From Photobacterium sp. CCB-ST2H9 (GTDB lineage: Bacteria; Pseudomonadota; Gammaproteobacteria; Enterobacterales; Vibrionaceae), in contig NZ_CP100425.1 in assembly GCF_023151555.2 (NCBI RefSeq), positions 3,472,001-3,536,000 on the forward strand: DNA of 64,000 nucleotides, given 5' to 3'. Of the stretch, positions 61,608 through 64,000 are shown piece by piece. Both the position numbers and the translations under genes were made by a program. Within the stretch, counting starts at the first letter, position 1, and each line of letters starts with the position of its first letter. A model generated the notes under the pieces. It saw only the letters and a list, made by a program, of their open reading frames with translations. It made no database searches and was not told the origin of the DNA.

Positions 61608-62117
61608 ATGTCTGTTCTAAACGTGTTAACTTTCCCTGATGAGCGCCTGCGCACGGTTGCTAAACCCGTCGAAGCGGTCACACCAGAAATCCAGAAAATC
61701 GTCGATGACATGCTGGAAACCATGTATGACGAAGATGGTATCGGTCTGGCGGCCACCCAGGTGGATTTTCATCAGCGAATCGTAGTCATTGATATCTCGG
61801 AAGAACGCAATCAGCCGATGGTGCTGATTAACCCTGAAATTCTGGAAAAACGCGGCGAAGACGGTATTGAAGAAGGCTGCCTGTCTGTGCCGGGCGCCCG
61901 TGCCCTTGTGCCGCGTGCTGCTGAAGTCATCGTTCGCGCGCTGGACCGTGACGGCAAGGAATTCACCTTCGAGGCCGACGACCTGCTAGCTATCTGTGTG
62001 CAGCACGAGCTGGACCATCTGGCCGGAAAACTGTTCGTCGATTACCTGTCGCCGCTCAAACGCCAGCGCATCCAGAAGAAACTGGAAAAAATGAAGCGTT
62101 ACCAAGAGAAAGTCTGA
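61608..62117 (+). CDS. def: Peptide deformylase Def
   Basis: Def removes the formyl group from nascent proteins. The 169-residue protein has the three family motifs: GIGLAATQ (44-51), EEGCLSVPG with metal ligand C91, and [12 protein letters not shown] with H133, H137 and catalytic E134. It precedes fmt by 15 bases, the conserved def-fmt pair. The 271-base gap upstream (61337-61607) separates it from the divergent LysM-like gene and must hold its promoter. Confidence 0.97.
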   Translation: MSVLNVLTFPDERLRTVAKPVEAVTPEIQKIVDDMLETMYDEDGIGLAATQVDFHQRIVVIDISEERNQPMVLINPEILEKRGEDGIEEGCLSVPGARALVPRAAEVIVRALDRDGKEFTFEADDLLAICVQHELDHLAGKLFVDYLSPLKRQRIQKKLEKMKRYQEKV

Positions 62118-62132
62118 TCAGCCGAGGTTATC

Positions 62133-63077
62133 TTGAGTCAACCCTTACGTATCGTATTTGCTGGTACACCTGATTTCGCCGCCCGTCATCTGGCGGCGTT
62201 ATTGTCTTCTCAGCATGAAGTCATTGCCGTCTACACCCGTCAGGACCAGCCTGCCGGTCGCGGTAAAAAACTCACGGCCAGCCCGGTCAAAAATCTGGCG
62301 CTGGAGCATCAAATTCCTGTTTATCAGCCGAAGACCCTGCGTGACGAAACAGCCCAGCAGGAGCTGGCAGCGCTGAATGCCGACATCATGGTCGTGGTAG
62401 CCTACGGATTGATCCTGCCGAAAGTCGTGCTAGAGACACCGCGTCTGGGCTGTATCAATGTACACGGTTCAATTCTGCCGCGCTGGCGGGGTGCAGCACC
62501 GATCCAGCGCTCAATCTGGGCCGGCGATGCTGAAACCGGTGTCACCATCATGCAGATGGATGAAGGGCTGGATACCGGCGATATGCTCAATATCGCCACA
62601 CTGCCAATTGAATCGACCGATACCAGCGCGACCCTGTATGGCAAGCTGGCTGAGCTGGGTCCGCAGGCACTGCTGACCTGTCTGGATGATATTGCGGCTG
62701 GCCGGGCTGTGCCTCAGAAGCAGAACGACGAGCAGGCCAACTATGCTGAAAAGCTCAGCAAGGACGAAGCAAAAATCGACTGGTCGATGGATGCCGCAGC
62801 GATTGAACGTTGCATTCGTGCCTTCAACCCATGGCCCATGAGCTTTTTTGAAGTAGCGGAGCAAAACGTCAAAGTCTGGCAGGCCGAAGTTGAAGCCGAT
62901 AACCAGGGCCAGGTACCCGGCACGATTTTATCTGCCGACAAGCAGGGCATTGTTGTCGCGACCGGCAAAGGCGCGCTGCGACTGGTCCAGCTTCAGCCAC
63001 CGGGTAAAAAAGCCATGGCGGCCCAGGATCTGCTGAACTCCCGCCGCGAGTGGTTTACGCCGGGTACCGTGCTGTAA
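62133..63077 (+). CDS. fmt: Methionyl-tRNA formyltransferase Fmt, TTG start
   Basis: Fmt formylates initiator Met-tRNA. The 314-residue protein starts at TTG ([19 protein letters not shown]), with GAGGTT just upstream. It carries the folate and catalytic loop [19 protein letters not shown] and the DTGDML motif. The C-terminal OB-fold domain is complete. No ATG fits the conserved N-terminus, so TTG is the likely start. Confidence 0.96.
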   Translation: MSQPLRIVFAGTPDFAARHLAALLSSQHEVIAVYTRQDQPAGRGKKLTASPVKNLALEHQIPVYQPKTLRDETAQQELAALNADIMVVVAYGLILPKVVLETPRLGCINVHGSILPRWRGAAPIQRSIWAGDAETGVTIMQMDEGLDTGDMLNIATLPIESTDTSATLYGKLAELGPQALLTCLDDIAAGRAVPQKQNDEQANYAEKLSKDEAKIDWSMDAAAIERCIRAFNPWPMSFFEVAEQNVKVWQAEVEADNQGQVPGTILSADKQGIVVATGKGALRLVQLQPPGKKAMAAQDLLNSRREWFTPGTVL

Positions 63078-63100
63078 TCTCCGGTTTCGGATCATCATCA

Positions 63101-63139
63101 GCCAGTGAACAGAATATCTGACTGTTTCACTGGCTTTTT
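63101..63139 (+). terminator. Rho-independent terminator after fmt
   Basis: GCCAGTGAA-CAG and CTG-TTTCACTGGC form an interrupted stem, followed by TTTTTC on the + strand. rsmB probably needs its own promoter or read-through. Confidence 0.75.
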
Positions 63140-63212
63140 CTTTCGCCGCTCCGGCGGCAGGATGGCAGTCAAACCACTGGCATCCGGTAGTCATCAAGTC
63201 AGGAACACACTC

Positions 63213-64000
63213 ATGAATGTAAGAGCTGCTGCGGCCCAGGTGATTTATCAGGTTGTAGATCAAGGCCAATCGCTTTCGACGGCCCTGCCTGCGGCCCAAC
63301 AAGAGATCAAACCCCGCGACCATGCCCTGCTGCAGGAAATCTGCTATGGCGTGCTGCGCTGGCTGCCGCGTCTGGAATCGGTGACTCAGGCACTGATGGA
63401 TAAACCGCTCAAAGGCAAGCAGCGGGTCTTCCACCACCTGATCCTGGTCGGTCTCTATCAACTGAGTTTTATGCGGATTCCGGCCCATGCTGCGGTGGCA
63501 GAAACCGTGGATGCGACCAAACCCCTGAAAAAGCCCCAGCTGCGCGGCCTGATCAACGCTGTACTGCGTAATTACCAGCGCCAGCAGGAGACACTGGATC
63601 AGCAAGCCATGAGCCACGATGCCGGCAAATACGGTCATCCGGGCTGGCTGCTGAATATGTTGCGGGCTCATTACCCGGAGCAGTTGGAAGCCGTCACGTC
63701 CGCCAATAATACCAAGGCGCCAATGTGGCTGCGGGTCAATCGCCGTCACCATACCCGTGACCAGTACCAAAGCTTGCTTGATGCTGCAGAGATCAGTGCC
63801 GCTGTTCATCCGCAGGCAGGTGACGCCCTGAAACTGGCCAGTGCCTGCGATGTCCAGCAACTGCCGGGCTTTGCCGAAGGCTGGGTGTCCGTGCAGGATG
63901 CTGCAGCCCAGTTAGCGGTCGATTACTTGCAGCCGAAGGCCGGCGAGCTGATCCTTGACTGCTGTGCCGCACCGGGTGGTAAAACCGCGCATATTCTGGA
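63213..64000 (+). CDS. rsmB: 16S rRNA m5C967 methyltransferase RsmB, 5' part
   Basis: RsmB (Sun/Fmu) methylates C967 of 16S rRNA. The first 262 codons are inside the window. The N-terminal NusB-like domain (about 1-140, beginning [15 protein letters not shown]) and the start of the methyltransferase domain are visible, with the SAM motif [12 protein letters not shown] just before the edge. The catalytic cysteine loop lies beyond the window. The def-fmt-rsmB order is the standard one. Confidence 0.96.
   Translation, partial: MNVRAAAAQVIYQVVDQGQSLSTALPAAQQEIKPRDHALLQEICYGVLRWLPRLESVTQALMDKPLKGKQRVFHHLILVGLYQLSFMRIPAHAAVAETVDATKPLKKPQLRGLINAVLRNYQRQQETLDQQAMSHDAGKYGHPGWLLNMLRAHYPEQLEAVTSANNTKAPMWLRVNRRHHTRDQYQSLLDAAEISAAVHPQAGDALKLASACDVQQLPGFAEGWVSVQDAAAQLAVDYLQPKAGELILDCCAAPGGKTAHIL

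Overview
The window is a stretch of gammaproteobacterial chromosome with a base composition a little above 50% GC. Gene content and order point to a member of the Vibrionaceae, possibly Photobacterium-like, on the main chromosome. The family rests on cyaY/cyaA/hemCDXY, ubiEJB-tatABC-tatD-hemB, thiCEFSGH, a TPP riboswitch, an rRNA cluster, and the yrdA-aroE-hemF-tsaC / purEK / smg-dprA / def-fmt-rsmB block. The genus is only an inference. No prophage, transposase, integrase or CRISPR array is visible.

Layout. 1-2181 (+) is a bufferin-type peptide locus: the tail of a DUF2282 precursor, a DUF692 multinuclear iron oxidase, a DUF2063 partner and a DoxX membrane protein. 2184-6856 (-) is the lptM-lysA-dapF-DUF484-xerC-yigB cluster, with cyaY divergent. 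cyaA (-) and hemCDXY (+) are divergent around a CRP-like site. 14.3-19.8 kb holds a 27-codon membrane ORF, a lysine-rich conserved protein, rsmJ, a membrane GGDEF/EAL sensor and asnC. 19.9-28.0 kb (-) is hemB, tatD, tatABC, ubiEJB and rmuC. 28.2-34.6 kb is accessory: an EamA transporter, a Bcr/CflA-type exporter with a divergent LysR regulator, a large M24 aminopeptidase P and a secreted protein with a calcium-binding-type loop. 34.7-40.4 kb (-) is the thiamin operon under a TPP riboswitch. It is followed by a Usp-like protein and crcB.

41.5-53.3 kb (-) holds two tandem rRNA operons. The upstream one (B, 53.3-47.9 kb) is 16S-23S-5S with no spacer tRNA. The downstream one (A, 47.8-41.5 kb) is 16S-tRNA-Ile-tRNA-Ala-23S-5S-tRNA-Asp and then, after about 675 bases of decayed sequence, tRNA-Trp. 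That decayed stretch carries degenerate copies of terminators and of the 3' end of a tRNA.

53.4-64.0 kb contains yrdA, then DUF1488/aroE/hemF/tsaC (-), purEK (+) behind a promoter overlapped by a near-consensus PurR box, a zinc-ribbon protein, smg, dprA and a shortened relative of the LysM protein usually found beside dprA (-), then def, fmt and the start of rsmB (+), which runs off the window.

Much of the window is housekeeping: heme (hemC, hemD, hemB, hemF), ubiquinone, thiamin and purine synthesis, protein export, translation initiation and rRNA. The items most worth a second look are the bufferin locus, the decayed tRNA-Asp/tRNA-Trp interval, the differences between the two rRNA operons, the LysM-less dprA neighbour, the secreted TSP3-like protein and the isolated 27-codon membrane ORF.
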